Positions 22,003 through 32,800 of a stretch of 64,000 bases of DNA are shown in pieces. The notes under the pieces were generated by a model, which did no database searches, had not been told where the DNA came from, and saw only the letters and a list, made by a program, of their open reading frames with translations. The first letter of the stretch is position 1. Every line of letters starts with the position of its first letter. The translations under genes and the position numbers were made by a program. This stretch comes from Mikania micrantha (lineage: Eukaryota; Streptophyta; Magnoliopsida; Asterales; Asteraceae): the NCBI GenBank assembly GCA_009363875.1, contig CM018697.1, forward strand, positions 52,159,484 through 52,223,483, written 5' to 3'.

Positions 22003-24612
22003 CCCGGATATATATAAACAAATAAAGTAAATAAATAAATATGAAAATGAAATACTCAAATATTAATATTAAATATTAAATAAATATTTTAAATATTTTA
22101 ACAGACTAACATCAAGTTAATTACCGAAGATTTGAGTTACTTAATTAACTAATATGGTTAATTATTGTCGACTTGTTTAATATTATTAACCAATTGATAT
22201 TGCACAACCTATTTGTAACACATAAAAACCCACGTATAATTCCATTCAAATTTTTCATAATTGAAAATAAAATTGATTGGAGGTAGTGAAACAGTCCCAT
22301 GTTTTATTACATTGATGTGCAATGAATACCATTTACACAGCAACCGATTGAATCTCTTAATTTACACATTTTCGGTTATTCCATCACCAAAATTCTTAAT
22401 CTTTGTTCGGTTGGTATTCACATCACATTAGTATAACCTCATTCGCAACCAAGGTAATCACGATCAAATATCAATCTTTTCGAATAGGAGAACACCAATC
22501 TACTTCTTGAAGCCATCGATCTGCAGTCGACCGGAATCTGGGTCAGCAACAATTAGCTGGTGGGAACGTTACTTATCATTCTTTCGACCCATCAACCTAG
22601 GAAACAAACTATAATGATTATGTTAATCATCGTCCTCTTTGGTAGATAGTTCGGATTGTGACAGAGAACAATAACCAATTACGAGCACTGGTTTGATTGT
22701 TCCCAACAGACATCAAGAAACCGAAGTGGATAACGGCTCGATTACGTTAATCATTTTGACTCATATACGTACGATCCATCATTGTATTTATATAAGGTAA
22801 TTGTTGGGTTATCTTTAGTCCGGTAGTTTGGGAATTGGTCTACGACTCTACGTGTTTGTTTATAGTTATTTTCATGGGCCGGGAAGAAGTATTTCTTACT
22901 ATAATGTGCCATATACGTAAGGATTAGGTTGCCAGGAACAAACCATTTAAGTCTCTAATTTGGATTCAAAGATGAAGCTATGAAACAATAGATAAGTAGT
23001 TTAAATAATGAAAGTTATTAACAAATGATTATTTGATCAAATAGGTGGAGAACGAAATTCCAACGAGATGATGTGATTTTCAAAACTCATTTGAGACTTC
23101 TCTTGGATAAATGTTGTTGAGTCTCCTTGGGTTACTGACAACATGAAATTGATATCACAATTAAAGATCAACAACAACCATAGTAAACCATTATATCCAA
23201 ATGGTTTGTACTTTGTTTAGAGTATGGGACACGGTTTTGATTACTACCAGAATCGTTTTTTTTTATACATATAGTCATTTTAAACAATTTTAAAACTTAA
23301 GAAGCGTTTAGAAAGATTTTAAAATAAATTAATAAACAAATGTAAATTAAATTGACCAGCTAAGTTTTGAGAACCGATTTGAGAATTCATAAATTTGAAT
23401 CGTATTGAAAACAAAATTTTAGATTTCTTTATATCAAAATCACGTAAATCATAACTCTTCGATTAGAAACATTTAAGTCTCTAATTTACAAAATGAAAAA
23501 ATATTTATAAACATTAATAAACGACTTTATAAAACAAGCTAATTTGATGGGTTAAACGTTAAAGGGTTCAAGTCACCATAATCAATGATTTCGTATATGA
23601 ATTCGAATTTGGTTACACTAATGTGAAATCACCTAAACACACAGATTATTAAATCGCCAGAGTGTTGGATTGCTTATTTAGTGATTTGAGATCAATTTGT
23701 TTGATTTGCTAAGGCTAAGGTACGGATTTTCTTTTCATCACTTATAGTATATTTCTGTTTTGCCTACCGTTTAGTACGGATTCTGTTGATTTAAATCTTC
23801 GTATTTCTATCTCTGTAATCGTTTAATTTTTGTTTCTTTGTTGCCACGATATGATATCGTGTTTCTTTGTTTCGTTTATCATGCACTAGATCTAGATTAT
23901 GTTGTACTCATTATTGCATGATCCGTTTATGACATGACTTGGTAGTTTAACTACCCTACTGAACCTACTTAACCTACTGAACTTGTGATCTATTATCCGA
24001 GCATGCCCCTACTTGTAAGGATGACTACAGGCCCTTCATGGCGGCAACCATGATGTGGAACCACCCGTAACGGTTAGTTGAGTTTACGGCGTCTCTATTT
24101 AGTACTCTGATAGTACACTTGTGCACCTACTGAATTCTGAAGAGGCGTATGGACTGGTCCTAGGATAGTTTTTAACTGTACTTTCTGATTTCTGGGGGAT
24201 AGTGATGTGTATGCCAACACTAACTATCTCATGTGTCTGGTAAGTGGGAGTAGCTACCCGTGAACCTTACACTTTTATATGTACAGTCGGCTCGTGTTAT
24301 ATTCTGGGATTTCCCACTATTTCTGACTTACATTATAACCTATATTGTTGTTTCTGAAAGGTTATATTTGATTCGAGTCAGACCACTGTTTACTGTTTCT
24401 GTTTCAGTTTCTGTTACTGCTCTGCATCTGATATCTGTTTATGATTGTTATTCATTATCTTTACCACCTTCTGAATTTCTTTTAATTACTGCCGTTTATC
24501 CGTTACTGAGCACTCTTTGGCTCAGCCGTATTTGTTTTGTTGGTGTTTATATGTATTGTATAGGTAATCCAGGAAATCAGGCTGGGAATTGAGGAACGAG
24601 AGACAAAAGAAT
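22003..24612 (+). repeat. Element C 5' LTR, left segment
   Basis: It begins at CCCGGATATATATAAAC, where the 3' LTR begins TATAATACCCGG, so seven terminal bases are missing. It holds an AT-rich U3 and, near the 3' side, a CTGAGC-actctttg-GCTCAG hairpin (24505-24531) followed by a T-rich run. It ends at AGAAT, the D target site. The frame at 24260-24592 is within the LTR and is not considered coding. Confidence 0.9.
24608..24612 (+). repeat. Target-site duplication of D, left copy
   Basis: AGAAT lies immediately before D's TGTAACATC. The same five bases follow D's terminal GTTACA at 38064-38068, and the uninterrupted C 3' LTR has a single AGAATTATCAAGG here. Confidence 0.96.
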
Positions 24613-24943
24613 TGTAACATCACTGTACTTTAGGTTGTCCGTACATTCGTACATCCGTACGATTGTACTGTTACGACCTGAGATTTATTACTTATTAATG
24701 ATTATGAATTAATGATATTCATTACTGATATTATCACTGTACTGGTATGCATGTTCATAATTTATTATACGCGCAAACCACGGGAAGTTTAGTTGTAATT
24801 CAACTAAACAGACCCGTAGTGTTTATCGCAGTTACTAACTAATGATGATGATGGATTAATGGTCTGAGATTGGATTGAGGTTAGAACTGGTAGTTATTTG
24901 AGTCTGGTTACTAAACGTAGTCAAGGACCCATGGTCATGGTTT

Positions 24944-25023
24944 ATCGAAATAGCGGTGGGACGGTGGCTAGGGCAGTTGCGACTGACCCTTACATATGCC
25001 CTATATATATGCATATTTCGGTC
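24944..25023 (+). other. Covarying TATATA cassette, copy D-LTR5
   Basis: The arms ATCGAAATA and TATTTCGGT pair over nine positions with G-U pairs; CCATGG-like ends extend the stem. The core is GGTGGGACGGTGGCTAGGGC...CATATGCCCTATATATATG. TAGGGCA and TGCCCTA inside the core are also complementary. Confidence 0.72.
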
Positions 25024-25179
25024 TATCATGGATGTGTCGGTGACTAGGGTTTAGTGGGTTTTGGTTTGGGAAATGATAATATTAAAGATGATTAATAATG
25101 AGAATTGATTACGCGATGGTGAGGTTACGGATATCATTTAAACGAGAATATTAATTCAGAAATATTAACTTAATAATGT

Positions 25180-25311
25180 ATTCGCGTGGGTGACGATTCA
25201 CACGAATATAATTATTAAGAATAATATACTGAAACGATATTCCATAAATAATAAATCAAATCGAAATACGTTACGAGCATCGGATTCGCAAAGGTGACGA
25301 TCTTTACGAAT
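25180..25311 (+). other. Two GGTGACGAT-loop hairpins, element D U3
   Basis: The first is ATTCGCGTG-ggtgacgatt-CACACGAAT, the second ATTCGCAAAG-gtgacgat-CTTTACGAAT. The loop is constant while the inner stem changes from GTG/CAC to AAAG/CTTT. Equivalent hairpins occur in A, E and F. Confidence 0.6.
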
Positions 25312-26019
25312 ACGTACGCGAGTAACGCGTTTCGACGAGATAATTAAATATTATCAAACGATATCAATCTAATAAATAAAAAAACTAAAAACGTTTATTA
25401 GGAATCACAACTTAAATCGTTTCGAATAAAATTATTTATTAATTAATTTATTTAACGATAATGAGACGGAATCATTTTACGAAGCAAATTTTATTTAAAA
25501 CAATTGTATTTAAAATGAAAACTAATTATTTAAATGTTTTATGTGTTAAATATGTTTTACGTTAAATACCGAACATCTATTATATGTTATCGCGATAAAA
25601 ACGAGATCGGACACGGGGACGAGACACGCGATATAAGGAAGATTACTTCCTTCTTTTCTTTCATTCTCACCATCTTCTCTCTCTCTCTAAAAACACACAC
25701 ACACACATTCTCTACCTTCTCTCTAGCCCTTCTCCTTCAATTCTTGTCGGATTTCCGATATCTCGGTGTCCAGACGACCGTGGGAACGAGAGCTACAAGG
25801 AGATACCAAGAAACTCCGGTTCCAACCGACGAATCGAGGTAAATCTAAAGCTTTGTTTTCGGTTTTGTGTGAATAACGAATTCTTAGTTTATTGTTGTGA
25901 TAATCGATCTAAAACATGTGTAAAACATTAAAACGAGTTGATAAGAACATGTAGAAGCCAAAGGTAGCCTTGAGGCCGCAGGGATTCGGTGTTGATGATG
26001 ATGAACAGCTCGAGTTGCA

Positions 26020-26530
26020 GGTCGGCCGAACCCTTAGAGGTGGCCGAACCATTCCTGCTGCTGTAGCCGAACCCTGGTTCCACGAACCTTCTTGGGCGGG
26101 AACTAGTGGAGCGAACCCTTACCAGCCCTAGCGAACCCTGGCCCTTTTGCAGGTTTCTAGCCGAGCCCTGGCCATTTGCACGTGGTCCCAGACGAACCCA
26201 TGCAGCCACCTTTTGCTAAACGAACCTTATGCTTCTACGAACCTATAGGTGCCGAACCTTGGCCGGCGAACTTCAAGCGAACCTTGTTATGCCCTACGGA
26301 CCTTGAGAGCCGAACCATGCTAATAAACGAACCTTTGTTTCTTTTCTTTGGCTCACGAACCTCTACCCCGAACCCCATAGGTTTAAGTGGGGAACGAGCC
26401 TTGCATGGCTGGATGTTGGCCGAACCTTTTTACTTGTTGTAAGCCGAACCCTAGCCTCTTTGAGACCCACGAACCCTTCCTTTTCCTAGGTTAGCCGAAC
26501 CTGGTTTGAGTTGGGTGGAAGGTTCGCTGC
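26020..26530 (+). repeat. CGAACC-rich tract, element D 5' LTR
   Basis: About 20 CGAACC or CCGAACC(C/T) motifs occur irregularly. The tract is duplicated in the 3' LTR (about 35820-36330). The motif orientation relative to the element is the same as in A and E. Confidence 0.8.
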
Positions 26531-27176
26531 CCCATGTGGTGAATAATTTAGTTTTTATTTAATTAAGAGTTTAAGGACCAATAAACGACATGCTTAGATA
26601 TATATATGTATTTACATGTACATGCATGCATGAGCACATCCAACCACCACCTTTTCTCTCTCTATACACAAGCTTCTTATTTTCTTAAATAATATGAATT
26701 GAATATGTATTGAATTTGATGGAGGAAGGTCATATCTCGCATGGCTTATGTGAAAACACTTTTATTAAACTAAGAGATGTAATGAAGTAGGCTAAGATGG
26801 TGGCTTCAATGGAGTCATGCATGTGGAAACAAGTATATGTGTGATAAAATCATTATCTTAACATATACCTACGTAGGGGTGCGTACCAATGATCTTAAGA
26901 CTTGTTCATCATTTAACAATGAAAAAGATGTATCAAGAAAAAGAAACTTTAAGACGAATATAAATAAAACCTTAAGTGTAACAACTTAACTTAGGAGAGT
27001 AAACTAAGTTAAGAATATATATCTAATGAGTTAGAGTAACACTTATGGTCAAATGACCTAAATTAAACGCAAGTACTTACGAATATAAAATACACAATAA
27101 TCATAGATTGTTGAGTTGACTTGGGTTACGCACGCGAGCGCGCATTTTTAGAGAACACTAACCTTAAGGACTGCAG

Positions 27177-27974
27177 GTGAGTTCTCATAACCTCCCTTTC
27201 TTTAAACTGTTTTGTTTTAAAACTCGGAGGTGAAACATGTATACCAAATTTAATATTATTTTGATAACGCAAGGGTAATACCTGTTTATCAATATGATAT
27301 TCACAATATCGAATTATCATTAATTATGGATTTTCACTGATTAATATTTCATATCCGTGTAAATATTGTTATTGACTTAGGTTAATAACAAAGATTACAT
27401 GTATTGTCTCATACTCCGTGAAATCATTACTTTTAACTTTGGTTAATTGTTTTGACTTCATGTATTGTCACGTGGAGGGTTTCCACATCCGTGAAGTATT
27501 GCTGTTGACTTCGGTTAATTGCTTTGACTTCATGTATTGTCACGTGGTTAGCGACCACTCCATGAATCATGTATTTAACTTATGTTAATTACAGAATGAT
27601 CATGTATAGTCACGAACATTATTGGAGAATATAAATGATGTGATTGGTTGATTTGTTTGTGGATTGATTATCTATGTTTGATTATGATTATTTGAGATTG
27701 ATTATAACTGATTGATTATGTGATTATGTGATTGTGTATGTGTTTGGTTGTTGAATGGATGGATGTGTGTTGGATTATCTCATACAGTTATTCATATGGA
27801 TTTTCTCAAGAAGATCATAAGTTTTATACTCGTTTTAAACAAAGCATTTTATAAAACCCTTTTAAGCATAAACTTTCAAACTCATTTTTACTAAAACATT
27901 TTTTTAAAGATAAAAACTTATGATTACTCACCAACTACTTTTGTAGTTGATACTTGATTTCTTACATGTTTCAG
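27177..27974 (+). other. Putative LTR intron / paired module, element D
   Basis: GCAG|GTGAGTTCTCATAA pairs with TTATGATTACTCACC (27919-27932) at 13 of 15 positions. CCTCC and GGAGG (27191-27195, 27226-27230) form the donor-adjacent hairpin. The perfect hairpin CAACTAC-tttt-GTAGTTG (27932-27949) precedes ACATGTTTCAG|GTGATG. The copy in the 3' LTR carries one change (GTAGTTGAC). Confidence 0.52.
27350..27620 (+). repeat. Tandem TGTATTGTCACGTGG repeats in D LTR
   Basis: Three to four diverged units of roughly 75-85 bp share GACTTCATGTATTGTCACGT and GGTTAATT. Two units contain an imperfect hairpin, TCACGTGG against CCAC...CGTGA. They lie inside the putative intron. Confidence 0.7.
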
Positions 27975-28268
27975 GTGATGGAGACAAGTAGGAATGAAGA
28001 GAGGATCTCTTCTATTTTGGACATCATCATATAGGACCTTGGACTTAGTTAATTAACTAAATTTCTGGCGATTAGAGTTTAGTTAGTTTAACTAATTCTT
28101 TTGTGTAACTAATGTACTTGATTCATGATGAACATGATTTTTGTGTAATTATTTTGGTTGATTAAATGATATATGATGATTTGATTTAGATGCCCACGAG
28201 CTTTTGAACAATCTACACATCCCTCGTGGCATCCCGATGATTCCGCCGTCGGTCGGGGTGTTACAGAT

Positions 28269-28281
28269 TGGTATCAGAGCC
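28269..28281 (+). other. Element D primer-binding site
   Basis: TGGTATCAGAGCC begins three bases after the LTR end GTTACA. It is the initiator tRNA-Met primer type. Confidence 0.94.
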
Positions 28282-28504
28282 TGGGTTATAGGGAATTAGG
28301 TTACTAGAAATGGTTGACCTAGTCTATAACCGTAGGATACCCTAGTATGAATAAATTCATACACTAGTTAGTATATTCAGGATTTCATGCTTATGTGTTT
28401 ATTACATGTTATATGAACTCCTGTTATACATCTGATATATATATGCTGCTTATTAATTTCTTGCTTACGTGTGCCCTAATGATTCGATAAGGACATGCAC
28501 GTGG

Positions 28505-28589
28505 TGTATCGTAAAGGTGGTGGGACGTTGGCTAGGGCAGTTGCGACTGACCCTTACATATGCCCTATATATATACCATTTACGGTACA
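28505..28589 (+). other. Covarying TATATA cassette, copy D-leader-1
   Basis: TGTATCGTAAAGGT pairs with ACCATTTACGGTACA, 14 pairs with one bulged A and one G-U. The core is GGTGGGACGTTGGCTAGGGC...TACATATGCCCTATATATA. Confidence 0.75.
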
Positions 28590-28732
28590 TTGGGTGGATG
28601 TCAGTATTGAAGAATGTGGGAACTACCCGTTTGGGAAGTTATCTGTTTAGGAAATTAACTGCTTAGGAATTATCTGTTTTAGGAAAAATTATCTGTTTGA
28701 TCTATAAACTCCAGACAAGGACACACTCGTGG

Positions 28733-28818
28733 TATATTACAAAGGTGGTGGGACGGTGGCTGGGGCAGTTGCGACTGACCCCTACATATGCCCTATACAT
28801 ATACCATTTGTAGTATAT
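28733..28818 (+). other. Covarying TATATA cassette, copy D-leader-2
   Basis: ATATTACAAAGGT pairs with ACCATTTGTAGTATAT. Compared with leader copy 1 the arm changed from TATCGTAAA to TATTACAAA and the partner changed with it. The bulged A and one G-U are at the same places. Confidence 0.75.
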
Positions 28819-29474
28819 TGGGGGTCTGTCAGTGTCAGGAACATAGGATATTATTAGGACCTTACTAGGAGTGGTTGAGAGGATATGATTGTGGACTGTT
28901 GATGATATGTTTGATGGATTGACTGGGATTGACTCATGGATGATCATATTTGATAAACACTTATAAATTCACTTATGAAACACACGGATTGGACACGTAG
29001 GGTGCATAGGATCGACTAACAATACGAACACTTAATGATGGAATATGGACTTGGGTGATAATATGGACACTTGATGATAATATAAACGCATAGTGATGAT
29101 ACTAACACTTAGTGATGGTATGGACACTTGACAAGAATAAACTATAGGGAAGATATGAACACTTAGTGACAATAAGAGCACTTCATGATGATATGAACCC
29201 TTAATGATGATTATTGACATTGGAATTGATATGGATTTTAGTGAACTTAGACAGTTGGGGGAAACTTAATGTCAGGTGAACTTAGACATTAGGTGAACTT
29301 AGAAATAGGCAAGCCTACATGTCAGGTGAACTTAGACATTAGGTAAACCTAATTGTCCAAGGGAACTAGAGATCACTTCACTCAAAATTATCCTACTAAG
29401 GATAAGGTTTGTGAAGTGAGAATTATGGTGAAATACATGACACACTCTACACACTAGCAATGGCATAATCGTGG

Positions 29475-29558
29475 TGCAATGGAACGGTGGTGGGACGGTG
29501 TAGGGGAGATTGCGATCTACCTCTGCATATGCCCTATATATAAGCTTGTTGCATTGCA
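29475..29558 (+). other. Covarying TATATA cassette, copy D-leader-3
   Basis: TGCAATGGAAC pairs with GTTGCATTGCA except one position. The arm sequence is unrelated to leader copies 1 and 2, while the core GGTGGTGGGACGGTGTAGGG...GCATATGCCCTATATATAAG is retained. Confidence 0.75.
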
Positions 29559-29811
29559 TTGGGAGGTTGTCAGTGTTAGTATAGAGTGAGGAATGTATAG
29601 GACCTAGGAAATAATTAGTTAACACTAGTTATGACCAACTAGGACACTTAGAATAATAATAGGAAATTATAAGCCTTTTTGAGTTAATGACTGATAGGAG
29701 AGAAATATAGTTCCTATATGTAATCCTAATTGTCTAATGAACTCATTTAAACATTGTTTGTGTGACTTACGTTGTAAACGGTAGTAACATGTTTCTATTT
29801 CCTTCAGAAAC

Positions 29812-32800
29812 ATGCCGCCTCGCCTTCACAACGAAGATGACTCGAACAATGGGGAGACTAACAACAGTAATGCCAACTCCGGCATACAAGAGTTAGCCAC
29901 ACTTATTTCTGGATTGGTTAGTCAACTGACTCAGGCCAACCAGAATGCTAACCAGAACCGAGGTGGTGCAAACCAGACAACTTGCACATTCAAACACTTC
30001 AATTCATGTAATCCCTTGAAATTTACGGGCGCTGAATCAGCCACTGGTCTGCTGCAGTGGTTTGAGAGTATGGAGAACACCTTCATCAACAGCGAATGCC
30101 CCGAGAATCTGAAAGTTCGCTACGCCACCAGTGTTTTCCAAAAGAGAGCACTAACTTGGTGGAATGGGGAAACGCGAACTAGGGGAGTGGATGCTGCCTT
30201 AGCTTTGACATGGACAGAGGTCAAGAACCTGATGACCACTGAATTCTGTCCTCGAAGCGAGATGAGGAAACTGGAGACTGAGTTCTGGGAGCTCAAGCAG
30301 GATAGCGGGGAGAACGTTATCTATAATACTCAGTTCCATGAGTATAGTCTACTGGTGCCTCATATGGTGACACCCTTGGATAGGGCGATCGAGAAGTATA
30401 TCGGCGGATTGCCGGTACAGATTCAGGACATAGTCTATGGGAGCAATCCCAAAACACTAGAGGCTGCGATCCATCTATCTGCAACTCTTACTGATAATCA
30501 CGTTAGGAATGGAACTCTTACCCGGAAGGGATACAAGAAGACTGACACCAAGACTACTGCAAAGGAAGTCAAAGCTGAAGTCAAGTCTGAAGCTGCTAGC
30601 TCGTCTAAAAGCAGCAACAAGAAGAGAAAGAATAGGAACTTCATGGTAACTGTACCTGCTGCGAAGTCTGCGCAGCAATCATCAAACAATTCAACTGCCA
30701 GGAATTTCACTGGGAACACTCCTCAGTGTAACACCTGCCGTTATCATCACGCACCAAATTTGCCATGTCGCGTCTGCAACAACTGCGGCAAGTTTGGTCA
30801 TTTTGCTAATGTTTGTCGGAGTGCACCGCAAGCACAAAGGTTGCAACATGCACCGCTTGCACTGCCAGCTCCTCATGCACAACCTATACCAGCTGTACCC
30901 GTTCGCCAGGTACCTCAGGCACAGGCAAGAGCCTGTTATGAGTGTGGTGAAGTGGGTCACTTCAGGAATCAATGCCCAAAGTTGACCGGGAATAATCAAA
31001 GGGTGGCAAGAGGCCGGGCTTTTCAACTGAATGCTCCAGCTGCTCAAGCCAACCAGGATGTGGTCAACGGTACATTTCTGATCAACAACTCTTATGCATC
31101 TGTCTTATTTGATTCTGGTGCCGATAGGAGTTTCGTTGCATATGATTTTGAATGCTTGCTTGGTAGAACACGTACATACTTAGATAAACCGTTTAACGTG
31201 GAAGTGGCTGACGGAAACACTATTGATATTGACACTATTATCGTTGGATGTACGGTGAACTTAAATGATCACGTTTTCCCAATTGATCTCATACCTATGC
31301 ATCTTGGTAGCTTTGATGTTATCATAGGCATGGATTGGTTAGCCACCCACAGAGCGGAGATTGTTTGTCATGAGAAATATATTCGTATTCCTTTACCTTC
31401 GGGTGAAACTTTGAGAATATTTGGAGAAACTGCTAGTAAAGGTCTTAAGCTGATGTCTTGCACTAAAGCACACAAGTACCTTAGGAAGAAATGTATAGCC
31501 TTCTTAGCACACATTGTGGAGAAGAAAGAGAAAGAAAAGAGAATTGAAGATGTTCCGGTGATACGAGATTTTCCAGAAGTTTTTCCAGACGATTTACCGG
31601 GTCTTCCACCAGAACGTCAAGTTGAGTTCCGAATTGACTTAGTTCCTGGTGCGAACCCAGTCGCCAAAGCTCCCTACAGACTTGCGCCTTCGGAGTTGCA
31701 AGAATTGGCGAGTCAACTGCAAGAACTTACCGATAAAGGATTCATTCGCCCGAGCCATTCGCCATGGGGTGCACCGGTCCTGTTTGTCAAGAAGAAGGAC
31801 GGGTCATTCCGAATGTGCATCGACTACCGCGAGTTGAACAAACTCACAATCAAGAATCGATATCCACTGCCGCGTATCGATGATCTCTTCGATCAGCTGC
31901 AAGGCTCGGCATGGTTTTCAAAGATCGATCTTAGGTCTGGGTATCATCAGCTTCGCGTACATGATGATGATATTCCCAAGACAGCTTTCAGAACAAGATA
32001 TGGCCACTATGAATTTCTGGTAATGCCTTTCGGCCTTACCAATGCACATGCGGTTTTCATGGACCTCATGAACCGTGTTTGCAGGCCATACTTGGATAAA
32101 TTTGTGATTGTATTCATTGATGATATTCTGATCTACTCAAAGACTAAGGAAGAACACGAGAAACACCTTAAGTTGGTTTTGGAGATCCTAAGAGAGGAGC
32201 GGCTGTATGCCAAATTCTCTAAATGTGAATTTAGGCTCAAGGAAGTTCAATTCTTGGGACACATAGTCAACGAATATGGTGTACACGTAGATTCTGCAAA
32301 GATTGATGCCGTGAAGAATTGGAGTACACCGAAGACACCGACGGAGATTCGATCGTTTCTTGGACTTGCTGGTTACTATCGGCGATTCATATCGAATTTC
32401 TCCAGGATTGCCGTCCCTCTCACTGCTTTGACTCAGAAGAATAGGCCATATGAGTGGGGACCAAAGCAAGAAGAGGCATTTCAGACTCTGAAGCAGAAAC
32501 TTTGTGATGCTCCTGTCTTGACATTGCCTGATGGAAACAATGATTTTGTGGTTTATTGTGATGCATCCAACCTAGGTCTCGGTTGTGTTCTCATGCAACG
32601 GGGAAAGGTTGTGGCTTATGCATCAAGACAATTGAAAATTCATGAGAAGAACTACACTACACACGACTTGGAACTTGGTGCAGTCGTGTTTGCATTGAAG
32701 ATATGGAGACATTATCTTTATGGCACTAAGTGTGTAGTGTTCACTGATCATAAAAGTCTGCAACATATTCTCAATCAGAAAGAGCTTAACATGAGACAAC

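Larger units (their letters stand above)
24613..28265 (+). repeat. Element D 5' LTR
   Basis: It contains a cassette (24944-25023), two GGTGACGAT hairpins (25180-25206 and 25284-25311), a CT-rich leader and (CA)n (about 25650-25710), a CGAACC tract (26020-26530), a donor-like GCAG|GTGAGTTC (27177) with CCTCC/GGAGG hairpin, tandem GTCACGTGG hairpin repeats (27350-27620), an acceptor-like TTTCAG (27974) and a terminal GC hairpin (28233-28257). Confidence 0.95.
28282..29811 (+). other. Element D leader with three cassettes and short repeats
   Basis: This 1.5 kb noncoding leader contains cassettes at 28505-28589, 28733-28818 and 29475-29558, each followed by TTGGG-GG and TGTCAGTGT-like sequence. 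Between the second and third is a run of ACACTTAGTGATGATATGGA-like units (about 29030-29210), then a CTTAGACATTAGGTGAAC repeat (29260-29345). No protein-like frame is seen before gag. Confidence 0.8.

Noticed and set aside
24260..24592. 110-codon frame in C LTR, repeated at 43039
   Set aside because: Entirely within LTR sequence; an 18-bp indel and substitutions between copies show no coding constraint.
25001..25012. CCCTATATATA in the cassettes as the element promoter TATA box
   Set aside because: A, B, E and H have separate TATAAA boxes before pyrimidine-rich leaders, and cassettes also sit in leaders and intron-like regions where a core promoter is not expected.
25621..25710. (CA)n and (CT)n runs as separate repeat elements
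   Set aside because: They are part of the D LTR leader and are copied in both LTRs.
28505..28589. Cassette as hammerhead or twister ribozyme (retrozyme-like)
   Set aside because: I could not find the hammerhead CTGATGA...GAAA core or a convincing twister core in any copy.
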